From positions 186,001 to 250,000 of the forward strand of contig JAYMTL010000006.1 in assembly GCA_036897445.1 (NCBI GenBank): DNA of 64,000 nucleotides, written 5' to 3'. A model generated the notes under the pieces. That model was given only the letters and a program-made list of their open reading frames with translations. It made no database searches and was not told where the DNA came from. The stretch comes from Pelargonium tetragonum (lineage: Eukaryota > Streptophyta > Magnoliopsida > Geraniales > Geraniaceae). Positions 22,853 through 36,191 of the stretch are shown here, piece after piece. A program made the translations under genes and the position numbers. Position 1 is the stretch's first letter. Every line of letters starts with the position of its first letter.

Positions 22853-25800
22853 TTATATAAGCAGTCGGATAATTACCATACACACAGATCCCTCTTAAAC
22901 CTTATTTAACTTTATAAACCCAAGTTCAAATAATATTTAAAACTAGGGCGCTTATATTCATTTAAAATTCATGCTAGGAACCCCCCGGGCCTCTACCTCT
23001 ACTATTGAAAACCTCTTAATAGTGGCAAAAGAACTGTAAGTAGATAAAGATTCTCTCTTGATCTTTCCGATCCAGGTAGCAACCATAAGAAACTTAGGAA
23101 GTGAATTAACTAGACTAGGAACTTTCACTATCATCCTTCTTCAAAGTAAGCGATAGCCGTCCTTTCTTCCTTTGGTTTTCGTTCGGGATTCTTCTATGCT
23201 TTAACAAATATGCAAATATGAAGTAAACCAAGTTCTACTTGATTCTGTTATTTTTGAAGTGAGTCATTTCTTAAATTTTAGGTACAAAAGAAATTTTGTT
23301 AACCAAGAAACTCTTGTGAGTTGCCGCTTTTGAGTAGAGTGAGGGGCTTTTGAAAAAAGTGTATCGTTCAGTGTACTTTGATTTTTAGGGGTGCTCAATT
23401 CCTAAAAGAAGACTGCAACTAAAGTCAAGGGTTTCAAAACGGAGAATTTGTAGATATTATATAAAGTCTAACTGACTGAAAAGGCATAAGAAAAGTCAAA
23501 AGCCTGCTCTGTTTGATTGATTCCTGAAAAAGGTTGGTACATTTTAGATAGAAACCAAGTGACTTGGGGAATGGTAGAAAAAATTCTGGTTCCAAATTGT
23601 ATTACAAGCTAAACTTACTACTATCGGTAGGAGCAATTATGGAAATTCCTAGTTAGAGTATATAAGTAAGAAAAACCCTAATTAGTATTAGTAAAGCTAT
23701 ACCGCGTGAATTGCTACCCCTATCGAGTATACTTCTTTCTTATTTCCTACATAAAACAAAATAGAGTAAGGAGATTGGGGCCTTAAAGAGAGGGATTCAA
23801 TCTTGCATTTGCTTTCGGAGCACCTTCAGTATCATTAAGGAGGCGCCTTGATCTTATCTCGGGTTTAGAAATTCTATAGCTTTGAACCACTTATCTCCGG
23901 AGTCTCATCCTTTTCATAAAGCCACGAGGCCCCTTTTTCTAATAAACGGGATACTAGATTTTGTATACCAAATCCTATTTTAAGAGTATTTACAGACAAG
24001 CCTGTACTTTCAAAAAGCTCCTAGTAGGCTTGAGATATGCCAATTTAGGATCTATTTATCCTAGTAAAATACAAATGAAACTCTCCAAACTCTACCCCAA
24101 AAGGTCGTTCTGTCAAGCGGAAGAATTCTTGTTTTTAGGGGTTTGATATCCCGTACCCTGTGCTATAAGTAAGGCTCCTAAGCTTTCAATTTTTTGGGGC
24201 TGTACACTATTCAAAGAAGCTAAAGGTGTTTCTGAAACTGTGATTTTCGATCTTTCTAATCGACGGCGTGGTATCGGAATATAACAAGATTAACTTAATT
24301 TCTTGAAAATATGACCAAATCTTCCTATTTCCCAAGTATTTTCAAGGATTTCTAGTATGGATAAAGGCTAGCAGCTGTTGCTATAGCCCCCGTTTTGGTT
24401 TGTTTGAATCTTTACGTACTATCTCCCGGGTGGGGGTGCTTAGATCTAATAAACGCATATGCTATGAACCCGCCAAAAGGAGTTAAGGGGTTCCCGCTTA
24501 GGAACACTCAAAGTAAACTTTATTAAGGTCAAGTAAAAAGAATGAAAGGGATATGCGAAGTGCTAGTATATATCTCTAGTAATAGAATTTTAGAGAACTC
24601 AAAAGGGGTCCCTTAATACTAGAAGAAGCGGCCAAGCACCCTGTATATAAGGAAATAGTGTATCCCAAAAAGCAAAAAATCCAGTGCAATGCTCACGAGG
24701 GAAACTATCATCCTTTCAATATATACAAGAAAATCCAACTTACTACCAAAAAGTCTTTATAATCCAGGAAACTTGACAAAATTATCAGCCCTTTTGAACC
24801 TACGACCTTTGTCTTAATTCTACCTCGATTTGTCAAAAAGTACACTCGATTAAGTGCAGTAAGTGAATAAAGCATTTTCCAGCCCGTCCTTCATTTAGAA
24901 CAATACCTACCTACAAGAGTCAATCTTTCCTTATTTAAGCGATTTTAACCTAGCTGCAGTTCCTGAAAAGCATTCTTTTTAGAGTTAAGTGCAGTCATTT
25001 TTCACACTTCTAAAAGGCCTACTTTAAAACGAAACTCCCTCAATTCAAGCAATTCAAGAAAAATCTCGGTGCTGTAGGCTTTTGTCTTTTCTTAAGAGCA
25101 GGTAAAGCAATCCTAAAGAAAAGAACTTTGAATTCTTAAGAAAGCCATTACCTCAAATTCCGGATTCTCCTCTATGAATGAAAGGAAATCGTATAAGGAA
25201 ACGCGAACTCTTTATTGTATACATTAAATTCTCTGATAAGAAGCCGGAGAGGAATTCCCCGTCTTGTTGTGAGACTGACTCTTATGCGCTAGAATACCTT
25301 TAAAACTTCTTGTTATGGCTTACCAACCTAAACCCTTTTTACTCTAAAATAATCAAAAGAAAGATTCTTTCCCGAAAGACCTTTTAAAAGGAGTTTAATT
25401 AATTTAAGGTAAAACCTTAGCCCGGTATATTAAAAGAAATTTCTGTTTAATTCTTTGGAGCTACTAATTAATTTCTTAAACTTGAAATATCCAACCAAGA
25501 CTGGTACTAAACTCCTGCCCTATCCCTCTACTTTTGAAAGACTTTTTGTAAAACCCTATGCTTAGTAGAAACTGCCCCTCAATATCCAAAAGAGTTTTGA
25601 AACCTGTTCCTTCCTGGAAATTCAAAAGCCTTTAAACTAGACTTTTCCTCTCAATCTTAATACCTTTATTCAGACTTAGACTAACCTCTAAAAGAAAACC
25701 AACTAACTAGGAAGAAAACTTTCTATTCTAAACGAGTCTCCTATTTATAAAATGAAAAAGACTTAAGAAATCCAAGTCTCTATCCTTCTTTATCCTTATT

Positions 25801-28800
25801 TTCTTATTTGACTAAAGACCTTAGATTTTGGCTGTGTATCTAATTAGAACAGTACTTGAAACCTACTGCTGATGAGACTTTACAATGAAAAAGAGACTCA
25901 ATTTCTTATAGTTTAGGGTACTTATGAATCGAACTTCGATCAGGGGAACTGAAAGAACTTCTTGGGCACGTAAGCTAGAACTATTCGACCTTTTTATATG
26001 TATGATGGCCTCTTTCTAGGCTCTGATTCTGGGATTTCTGTTCCCTGTTATAGACTTCTTTCTCACGGGGTAATTTAAGGATTATAGCCTTCTCTTTTGT
26101 AAGCATGCTTTCCAAACTTCACAGATGTGATACCGATGACTCTTTCCCAGGCAACCAACTAATACGAACTTAGGAACCAAATCCAACAAACGGGGCTAGC
26201 GGATAAGGAAACACTCTTAACCTAACAGCTATTCATGACTAAACCAACTAAATAGTCAAGACACTGAAAAAGGCCCGCGAACTTCGCATAGAGATGACAA
26301 AGAATTTCTTCATTACAGATAGTAGGGAGCGTTCCCAAAGAATATCCACTCAAATTTCTTCCTTTTGAGATGAGTCGATGAGTCTTTTTCAAAACCAGAA
26401 GTCAAGAGAGGGGAAACTTCCAAGAATTCTTTTCCTCGTATGAGTATGAGACCATATTGTGAAGTATGTATCTTGGAAGGGGTCTCCTCTTATACATTAT
26501 AGCTAGAAAAAAGACTTTCTAATTTTACTTGTAAGGTTCGAAACTCCCATAAAACTTTAACTACTACTATAAAACGAAGCTCGGCCTCAAAACCTGGTTA
26601 TAGGTACTTGGAAAAAGAAATATTAAGCCAATAACAAAGCTTTCTATTATTGTCATAACTAAAAAGGAGTTAGGCCCTTTTGAACCATTAAACTTGAAAT
26701 TCCTTAAGAATTACTAGTGAACAACTTAAGTTATAGCTAAGTATGATAAAATTTAGGCCTAGAGCTTTTTGTTATCTTGTCTTGTGCAAGGAACCCTATG
26801 TATACAAGGTACAGTTAACTTCCTCTATTATTTAAAATGACTACACAAAAGAACCCGCTGCTTCCTGTGCAGCCCTATGGAAATAAAGTGAATCTATCTG
26901 CCTCTTAGCAATAGACAAGGCCCTTGGAATTTTCTTTTTATAGTTTTTGAAAAGATAAATATGCGTCTTTTAGCGGAAACAGGTTAAAAGCACAAGAACT
27001 TCTAAATTCTAAGCCTCTACATATTTATTATAATATTATAGTACCCAGATTGCATATTCTTAAGTGGAAAAGTCCTCAAGGGGTACTTGCCTTTTATAAA
27101 GTAGTGCTCTTATTTATTCCCATTTCTTTTAAAGAAAATTGGGTTGAATAAACCAATTCAAAGGGCTTAATCTCCGTGCTCTTTTAAGGGTGTTTTAAGC
27201 TTTTAGACAGGCGATTTTTCTAAATTAAGTTCTATATTTATCCTACCTTTTACTAACTAGTAATACACTTATTAAAAAATTTTATACTAAAAGGGAACCC
27301 TTACGAAAAGAAATTTATTGTACCGCTTAGTAAGAACTTTAAGTATCATGATAAAGGGAGAGTTTACCAGAAGGAATAAGCAAAATACTACACTTTTTAT
27401 ATTCTTGTGAAATTTGCTAATATTACCTAAGCCATAATTTTTTGTGTACTAACTGAGTAATGGAATTCTTATACCTCACAAGGCCTTGGCTAATTTCTTC
27501 AAACTCAAACTACCTTATTAAGCTTAAAACTGCTCGGTCAGATTCTTAAGAGTAAGATTTTGTCAGAAGTTCCCCTGCTTAAAAAAGTATACTGGTAAAC
27601 GCTAGAAGGAAAAGAAATTATATACTGGTCGAGCTTTAGGATCCCTTTTATTGTTGTGCTAACTGAGAAAAAGTTTTGTTTCAGAGTTGCTCTCTAGAAT
27701 TTTCTACTGGATACGGAGAATTAGATCTTGCTTCTATCAATAGGTAAAAGAGATTTTGGGTCTCTAATAAGGAGCGATATCTATAAATTTCATTCCTTTA
27801 TAAAACCCCTTCTTAAGTTTCATTATATAGGAATACCTTAAAATTTTTTGGCATCCAAAATGTCTCTCTCGTTATAGTCAATCTAGGCAACCTATTTTCA
27901 ATACGTTCTTAATTGCATTGAGTTTTTTATTCATTAGATAACACTTTACTTACAAAGGGGTCATAAAGTCCCTTAATTCAGGTTTAAGTGTCCTTGTAGT
28001 TTTTGCTGTAACTGTGCTTTTTCTATAAAAATATATAAAGAATCTCGATATAATATCGCTACAGGTTATAAGAATACAAATTTTGGTCGAGCAACTCTGT
28101 TTTCTGTTGATTAAACCTCGTAGACAGTTTAGAGCCCCCTTCTTGCAAATGCAAAAGCATAAACTGCTAAATTTACCCCGCTTTCTCCTTGTTGAAATCC
28201 ATTAGCCTTTAATATAAAATAGGAGCTGTAGTATCATAAAAATGAAATGAATACTTTTTTTTGTTCAATTGTACCAAAAACGCGGTTAAGTAAGTTAACA
28301 AAGCAAGCTGTTGGACTAAATAAATCCTCATTTTCAAGAATACAGGTAATCTAAGTACAAAGTTTCGTAAATTCCATTAAAACCACTAAAAGGTAAATCT
28401 ATATTTGGAGATTTCCAGCGAAGTCAGTTCTAGTTTAACATAAAAGGCCGTATCCAAAAGGAGTTTCTCTAGTCGACCTTCACCTCTCGGGAGTCCCTAT
28501 AGAGCTATAGAGAGTAAGAGAGTAGAATTCTGTTTATTCTATATTAAGTGACTAGGGGCTCGGATTGCATATTATATAGTTAATATAGTTATAGGTGCCG
28601 TTGTCTAGGGTATAAAAAAGCATGTTGCATTTTAGTTAAAACCAATTTACTTTGCTGAAAGTATTCAGATTTCTAGCAGGAGCTTCGGTACACTACGGAT
28701 CTTGTTATATGAGCCTACCCTTTTACTTACAAGTTTACGAAAATGCTTCAGAGATTCTAACCCCGCGTTTCCTAATATCGTGTTTCCGACCTATTCCAGG

Positions 28801-29153
28801 AGTCCCTTAGCTATCCGCCTTACCTACACTTGTGTTGTATAAAATAAAAGAAAAATCCTAATTAATCATAAAGGGTCTTTTTAGACAAGAAGTTTCCCTG
28901 AATTTCTAAGTTTTTACTCAAAAAATAAACAAAATATCAAAAAGAGTAAGATTACTCAAAAATCTTCCTAAAGGAGCGTCTCTTCTATCAAGGAGTAGTT
29001 AATTCCTCTAAGACGAGGGAAATTTAGCATCTTTTTCTGTTGTTAAAAACTACTATCTCCGTTTGCTCAATTCATAAAAGGGAGACATTCTTAGAAAAGC
29101 TAGTAAGATGATTTAGTGAGAAAGATTCCACCTAGGAAGCGTTTTAGGGTTGT
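22853..29153. other. AT-rich DNA without recognisable genes
   Basis: No frame longer than about 60 codons with an ordinary start is present. Isolated T-loop-like words (for example near 23799, 25927 and 26538) do not fold into a tRNA. The better fragment at 24793 is listed separately. Confidence 0.7.
24793..24828 (-). other. tRNA 3'-part-like fragment
   Basis: On the minus strand AAGGTCGTAGGTTCAAA (24809-24793) matches the usual variable loop, T-stem 5' strand and T loop of many bacterial/organellar tRNAs. GAGGTAGAA, a D-arm-like word, lies just upstream. The 3' strand of the T stem and the acceptor do not pair, so no amino acid can be assigned. Confidence 0.22.
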
Positions 29154-29192
29154 CTACGAATTTCTACAAGGAATATAGAAACCTTTTCGTAG
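29154..29192. repeat. Two-step hairpin, 13 bp
   Basis: CTACGAA+TTTCTA (29154-29166) pairs with TAGAAA (29176-29181) and TTCGTAG (29186-29192). The loop is 9 bases and CCTT is unpaired on the right side. All 13 pairs are Watson-Crick. Confidence 0.55.
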
Positions 29193-32100
29193 GCTGTAAT
29201 AGAGTAAGTCCCTCCTTTTTCCTTAATACTTGCCGGGAATTCTTTACTTATATGTACATTCTCGAGTTTCTTACAAATTAATAGTGATACAACGGGATTT
29301 TACTCGGCTGTGAGTAAAGTAATGTTCTCTTACAGGATTCCTGACTAGGATTTACTTGAGTAGGATTGCAAATGAAGGAAGTCAGATAGTTCTTATCTTA
29401 AAAATTTTTCCTTTATTTTCACTGGGGTCGCGCCTTGACTTTCCTAAGTCAGTCAAAATTAAAGTATCTGAACTTCATATTGACTTCGATTAATATTATA
29501 GTTAGTACTCGCTTGTAACTTAAAAAAAAAAAGAAATAGGGTGAAGAAATCCGGCCAAAAACCTTGCTAAGTCAAAACCGTATACCCACCCTTTATTATT
29601 TACTAAGGGTACTTTTTTACTGCACCCTAAACGAATAAAATAAAAGGACAGCTCTAAATACACAAAGTGAGATACACCTTTTAGACAGCCCGCGGATACT
29701 CCTAAAAATCAAGGAAAGCGCTTACCGGTAGTTGTATAACTTAAACGAACTTGCAAAAATTTGACTAGAACCCTTATCTACGTACGCCAACCCCGAGAAT
29801 AGATTCAGATTCTCTATAAATACAAAATACACTTTCTTCTAGAAATCCCTACATTTTAAGGGAAATTTAACCCCAACTTATATCACAAGGTGCCAAAAAA
29901 CTTTTTGGGTTTTCCACAGCACTAAGTTCAACCCCTGGGGATTCCGCGTAATATCGACCTTGGATGCAGTTAAAAAACGACGGACTTGGAATACTCTATA
30001 TAGAAAAAGGACTCCCTATTCATACACCCGTTAACTATACATCAGTGTAACCAAAAGCCAGGATAAAGTTTTATCATTCGGATTGCTCTTGCGGAGAATG
30101 AAAAGAATTGTCGATCCCTTTTACTATAACCCTAACGCTGTAAAAAAGAATTGAGAGCTTCTCTTAGCGAGGTAAATATAGACTTCAAAAAGCTAAGTTG
30201 TAATCATATGCCCCGGGTATTCTTAACTTGGTGTAACTACTCTTTTTAATACTAGTTTAGAAACCCGTTTTGATTTTTCTCGGAGCGGGTATTTGTAGCC
30301 TGTCAATTTCGTATGAATCTAAGGAGAACTTTTCTCTCTAGCCAAGGGTTTTTTCTATTTAGGACTAAGCCCTTTACAAAAGGGAACCTACTGACTAGGG
30401 CAAAACGAGTTATCTGCATACTGTTTTTAGTTAAATATCAGCCTGGGTTGTTTTTTCTAAGGATTTTCCGTTTAAGCTGGGTATCCCTGTGTAGTGCTAT
30501 TACTTTTACCTCAAATTTCTTAGTTAGCAAATTCTCGAAATTGCAATTTTCTCGCTTTTCATTCCAAACTCAAACAGCGTTCTAGTTCCTTTCTTAGCAG
30601 CTCCCTAAATCTTGTGTATCTAAACGGGCTAGAACCTATGACATTTAAATTCATTTGACTTTTTTGCTCTACTTCAGTATTGTATTACTGTAGATTCTTA
30701 CCTTCATTCTGTAGATAAGAGGCTTCTACTATATTTTCTATTTATGGGCTCTAAATTAGCAAGATCTTTTTCTTTCTATCTAAGTGATTATGCTTTCTAC
30801 TCTATTTTGACAAAATTAGGGTATCCCTTGTTAAAGTCAAATTTCCTTTTCCGGAATTCTCGATAAAATCTAGGAATCAAACTAAATCTTATGGGGTTAA
30901 CAATTTAGAAAAGTACACACCCCGGGTTCGAGGTACTATGGCTAAAAGGGCATACTTTTCATTTCATCATTGCGATCCTTTGTTTACTCACTGACTCCTG
31001 GAATTACAAGTTCGTCTGAGTGAGCAGCTCCGGTAGAAGATACCCAAGAGAATAAACTCAAGAAAAATCTTTATTCTTTTTTAAGAATATTCCAGCGGGC
31101 AAGCTGTAGGTTGTGGGTAAATCCAAAATGAATTAGAAAAGTGAGAGGAAAAAATATGAATGCTATTTGTTCAAATTAGAGAAAACTCCCGTAAAAACCA
31201 TTTAGTGTTGCTAAGTAGAGTCTATTAAACTCTAAATTCGGAATTAAAATTCTATTGCCAAATGTACGAGTAGCAGGTTTTAGCTAATGTTGTAAAGAGT
31301 ACCTTCTAATAACTATTAGAATAAAGAATCTGAACAATCGCAAAGACTCTAGATTTTCTATTTTAGCTCCATTAAGAACAGCAAAAGTTCAGTTACAAAT
31401 CTATATACAGTAATATATACAATTAGGTCACATCAGTACAAAAGCCCCCGTAGAGAGCTCTTTTTATTAAAATCTCTTTTTGGTTCTAGCAATATTCAAC
31501 TATAAAAATTAGACTTTGTGCCTCCTTTTTGATAAAAAGCAGGGAACAAGAGAGGACCTTTTTCTAATCTGTATTTTAGTTAAAGGCAAAGGTTTTCCGT
31601 CGGGGAGTTGTTTTAAAATTACACTGATGAAACTAGTTTAGGTTCAAATCCCAAGGCTTTTAGAAAAATGTCCTTCAAGAGAAGCAAGGAAACCCTTATT
31701 AGTATTCTAACGGGATTTAGTTTATAAAGAACCCGAATTTCTCCGGACCGTTTTACCTAATTCAGATATAAAATGACTTTAGATTGAGGGTCCCTGATAA
31801 GCTAGCATAAAAGGGGGCTCTCCTATCTAGTAGGTATTAAGTCTTCGTTGGGTTTTCCTATGCTAATAGGCGCACAACTTTCCAGGTAAACCTTAGGGGG
31901 AACTCTAAAGCGTAATAATTCAAAAAAAGTCTGGTTATAGTACTTAATAAACTACAACTAAAAGCTTTTACGATATGGAGAAATTTTTAAAAGACAGAAC
32001 TTTGCCCTTAGGGTATAGAAAGCGGCTTCCTTGTAGCGGACTTCCGAACTTAGTCTGAGTTTCTTAAAGAAAATCCTAGAATCTCGCCACTCTAGTATAA

Positions 32101-33437
32101 AAGTATAGGCCAAAGCAAAAAAAGACTTGTATAAAACCCCTATGAAATAACCTTTGGTTTTTTTGGAGCTCCAGTTCTCGTTAACTATATACTGGGTCTA
32201 AATTACAGGTACTCTTTCCTCGCAGAAAAATAGGGCTGCGTACGTATTTATCTTACTCTTTCAATCTGCCCTCGTGAAAAGGACTACTAGCAATTCCGCG
32301 GGCTCCCTTATTATAATTATAGGACCCTTTAATATCTTGTATTATAGAAGCCGGTAGCGTAAAAGGAGAAGGAGGCGGTAGAAATCTACCCAGGACAATT
32401 CTTTTAAGTTAAGGAGGTTCCTCTCGCTTTTACAAATACAAGGCTTTTGAAGCGAGAAACCCCGGTATATAATATATTTCTCGATCAAGCAAACTTTGAA
32501 GTAGCCTTATTTATAGTGATAAACTTTCATTCTAGTAACTTAACAGCTTTTGGATTAGATTTAGCAGTATTAAGAAGCCCCGTAAACCCCAAACCAAGGA
32601 GAGGTAAAGCCAAAACAAAAAATGTTTGACTGGAAACTACTTAACTTTTGTTGAAGCTATTACATCCCAAAGAGCTGCCTTCCTGCTAATTAGGGAACCC
32701 CGTTTATACCAGTTATACCTGTAGTATAGCTACAAATCTTGGGGATGTAGGTTTATCCCCTTACTTGGAAAGAAGAGATTAAGAATGAATGCAAAACTGC
32801 ACGAATCAGTACAAACAAAAGAAAAAAGCAACCGCTAATGTCCTCTTATTTCGACTACATGTTAAGATGAAGACCAACTTTTTTTCTAGAGGCACTGATG
32901 TTGGGAAATACTTCGAGAGTTTCGTTTGTCCATGTTATTTCTACATAACATAGAATGTTGCTTTCGTACAAAAGAGACTAAAAACTTACAAAGAAGATTT
33001 TACTAGTCAGTAACGCCAGAATAGGCAAGTGTGCCTTTACTAAAATCCTATATCAAGCACGAAAGCTTAAGAAAGAATATTTTAGGACTTGTATCTCTTA
33101 CATTGCAAGGGACTCGTTATATAAATATAGTTAAAAAAGAGTGCTCTGTGAATAAGAGACTCTTTCAACCTTTGTTTAACGAATTCCCTAGGTTACTCAT
33201 TATTGCTAAAAAAGTTTTTTCTACTTTGTTTAATTTACCGGCTATACAAGCACTAAATAATTGGGGGCGGGGGGAAACCCCGTTAAATTCTCTTAAGAGC
33301 TGTTATATAATAAATAGTACAACTAAACCCAGGCCTTCTAGTTAGTGGTTCCGTTTGCCCATAGCTTTAGATAAGTTTTTATACCCAGGAATTCTATCCT
33401 CATTCTTCATCCGAGGATTTGTGTTATTTTGAACGAA
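29193..33437. other. AT-rich DNA without recognisable genes
   Basis: Frames of 90 codons (30313-30585), 60 codons (32447-32629) and 104 codons (33031-33345, opening at GTG) are present. The last has a fairly ordinary residue mix with a hydrophobic middle, but no motif I know and no upstream signal. A run of about 12 As lies near 29521. Confidence 0.65.
31638..31654 (+). other. T-arm-like hairpin
   Basis: TTAGG/CCCAA (4 of 5 pairs) closes the canonical loop TTCAAAT. I find no D or anticodon arm upstream at tRNA spacing. Confidence 0.18.
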
Positions 33438-33452
33438 AGGTAATGTAATTAA
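33438..33452 (+). repeat. 15-mer repeat, copy 4
   Basis: Exact AGGTAATGTAATTAA on the + strand, running directly into a short TA repeat (ATATATATA). Confidence 0.85.
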
Positions 33453-36169
33453 TATATATATGAAGGGTCGAGGGTTAAAACCTAAATGTAATCAAAATTC
33501 TGGATTTCTTAAGGAGTACAGGCTTATTGACTGTAAATCTAGGGGTTCCTCTCGAATCCGTTTAGACTCAAACTTTATTTTGTTTATATATAGCAGCCCG
33601 CATTACTAGCAAAAGATAAATATCTTTAAATTGCATAAAAACCTTAGAAAAGTCCCCTTTTTTAACTTAACTATAGATTCCTAAACTCGGCAACGCAAGG
33701 ATTCATTAACCGACTTTCACTTATTCCATAACCTTAACCTTTGTGTGAAGACTGTTGGAGCAAGGATCTCCCTTCCTATTGGTAAGGGACACAACCCCGG
33801 TTTATAACGCTAGCGCTTAAACTTAGGGTGCCCTTCATTTTGTCACCTGAATTCAAAATTCTTGGGGTTTAGATGTCCTATGGGGCGTTATTACTCAGTT
33901 TTGAGATTCCGTAATACGATGAAAATTCTCATGTGCTTATTAGTATATTTGGAGCCCATAGAATCGAATCTAATAAATGTAAACCCGATTTTTATATTTA
34001 ATAAAGCTTTCCTTAAACAAAAGTGGTTTCCTTTTTATAATAAGTTTTTCTAAGTATAAGAATCCCTATGAGATCTTATCTTAGCCAATAAACAAATGTT
34101 CCTAATAAAAAATTGACTTTTGTTTGAAATTATCCCGCTACTGCAATTCATATTTGTTATAATTTAAGACTTTTTGCCAATACTCGTTTTTAAGTGCTTT
34201 GAGATGCCTACTTCCATAGAATAAAAATGTTGATATAAGTCTTAAAACCATAATCCGGCAAATTCTACGCTAAGTTTCTTTTTATTTGCATCGCTTTAAC
34301 TCAGTTTTCTCTAGAGCTCCCCCTTTGGCACGGGGTACTTCCAAATCCTTATGGTAATCCAGAATAAGGTATAGCTCGTGTAGGGCAAGGAAAGATTAAA
34401 AGTTAGAATAGGTTGTTTTATATCTAGTCGCTAGAACTTAAGTTTTGGGAATTCCTCAATAAAAAAAGGTAAAGGGATTGCGCTGAATTTTCTCAATAGG
34501 GGCTCTAATTCCATATGTAGTCAAAACTCCAATAGCATATCTTCCATACCCAGACCTTAATCGTCCTTTAAGCTTTATGCTAAGCAAACAAGGTTACACA
34601 GACTCCTAATAAGGATTCTCTTGCAAAGTGCTTTAAGTCCCGCACGCAATCTCTTGAACGTCTGAATCAGTCCAGAGTTACTAGCTATCCTTTTTAGAAA
34701 ACTTCTGGCAAATAAATGTACATACAGTTCGGCTTTATTAGATTGCTTGGATTTATTTACAGAGTAAGGCCTACGATACATGTTAGTATTGTATATTCAG
34801 GGCTTTCTGGTTTGTATAATTACTTATTTCCTTAGTTTCTTTAAGGGATCTAGCAGTAGCTACAAATCAAGGGAGCTTCTGGCATATTCTTCTCTTTTGC
34901 AGTACGCGTTACTGGGCTTTGTGGGAGATCGAACTCAATAAGTATGTTTATTCCAGTAGTTAAAGCTTGTGTGGTAGAAAGAAAGATTAAACTAAACTGC
35001 TACCAAGGGTACTGAAGGGAATCCTTTGGTAAAATAAGTTAAGAAAATTAGAACCCTTTGTAAAAAATCAATAACCGCGGGTCAAATCTGGAAATAAGGA
35101 GCCTCTTATTTAAGAGTAAAGGATCAAGCGTATACTTTTTTTTGAATTATTCTTTGTCGTTTTTTATCCTTATAAGTCCCTTACATAACCCTAAATATAG
35201 CCAAGTAGGTTTTTGAAATCTAAGTCTATACAAGTAAAGTTATTGCGCTTTTATGTATATTCAATTCTAGTCAGGAGTGCCCGGTTTATGATCTTTGGAG
35301 TTGAATTCCCGAGGCTCTTGCTTAATATAATAGAGGATACTCCCTTATCTAGTATTTTGTAAGCAGTTTGTATCGATTTTTTCTTATCTCATTAAGAAGC
35401 TGTTAGTTTATAAGCCCTCCGCAGAATTTCTAACTATGGGTACGACTTTTCAAGTAAACAGGTATCCGGTATAAAGAGTCAAGGCGTACTTAAGTAAGAG
35501 GAATCCCATAGCGTTTTGTTTGTAACAACAGGGCTAGTTCGAGTAAGAAGAGGCGCACACAATTTTTGGTTTAACTACGTTACCTTTTCAATCATTTAGC
35601 TATTTTACTAAGAGAAGATTCCGTAAACTTTGAGACTAAAGGAAGTCACTTATAGTATAGGGCATTCTGGAATAGCTTTGGGGACTTCGGACGTTTATAT
35701 ATAAATAAGGATTTCTCTTTATTAAATAGCAACAAGATTTTTATACAAGCAGGTCGAGGTTAAACAAGGAAAGAGTTAGGTATAAGATCCTCTTAGGTGT
35801 CGGGCCTATAGCACTATAATATTAGGACATTCTCGTTTAGATAATTAAGTTCCTCGCACACTCATATGGTTAAGTTATTTCAGGTCCGACTAATAAGGGT
35901 TAAAATAAGTCCGCAAAAGCTGTATTACCCCACCCAGTTCTTTATTTGTTTATGTTTTTTTATAAAAAAAAGTTTATTCTATTAGTTAGGTTAGGGAGCC
36001 TTTGATAAGAGATGAGGTCCGGGGTATAACAGAGAATTAGGAGCCTTTAAAGATAAGTGGATTTAGATTTCGGATTCGAGGTTACTTACTAGGGGAATTT
36101 TCTGGTAGGATATCTTCTTTGTTTTGTCGAGAAGCCTCTTGTCTTCCATTGCTTGGTAGCAGGTGTATT
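33453..36169. other. AT-rich DNA without recognisable genes
   Basis: Small frames at 33862-34053 (+) and 34575-34781 (-) have no supporting context. Nothing else is seen. Confidence 0.7.
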
Positions 36170-36191
36170 AAAAGTAGATGCATCTACTTTT
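36170..36191. repeat. Perfect 22-bp palindrome followed by a T run
   Basis: AAAAGTAGATG (36170-36180) and CATCTACTTTT (36181-36191) are exact complements with no spacer, and further Ts follow. The outline resembles an intrinsic terminator, but there is no loop and no gene upstream. As DNA it could extrude a cruciform or bind a dimer. Confidence 0.75.

Noticed and set aside
33031-33345. 104-codon + frame with a fairly natural residue mix.
   Set aside because: GTG start, no recognisable domain, no upstream signal or neighbour; about one frame of this length is expected by chance.
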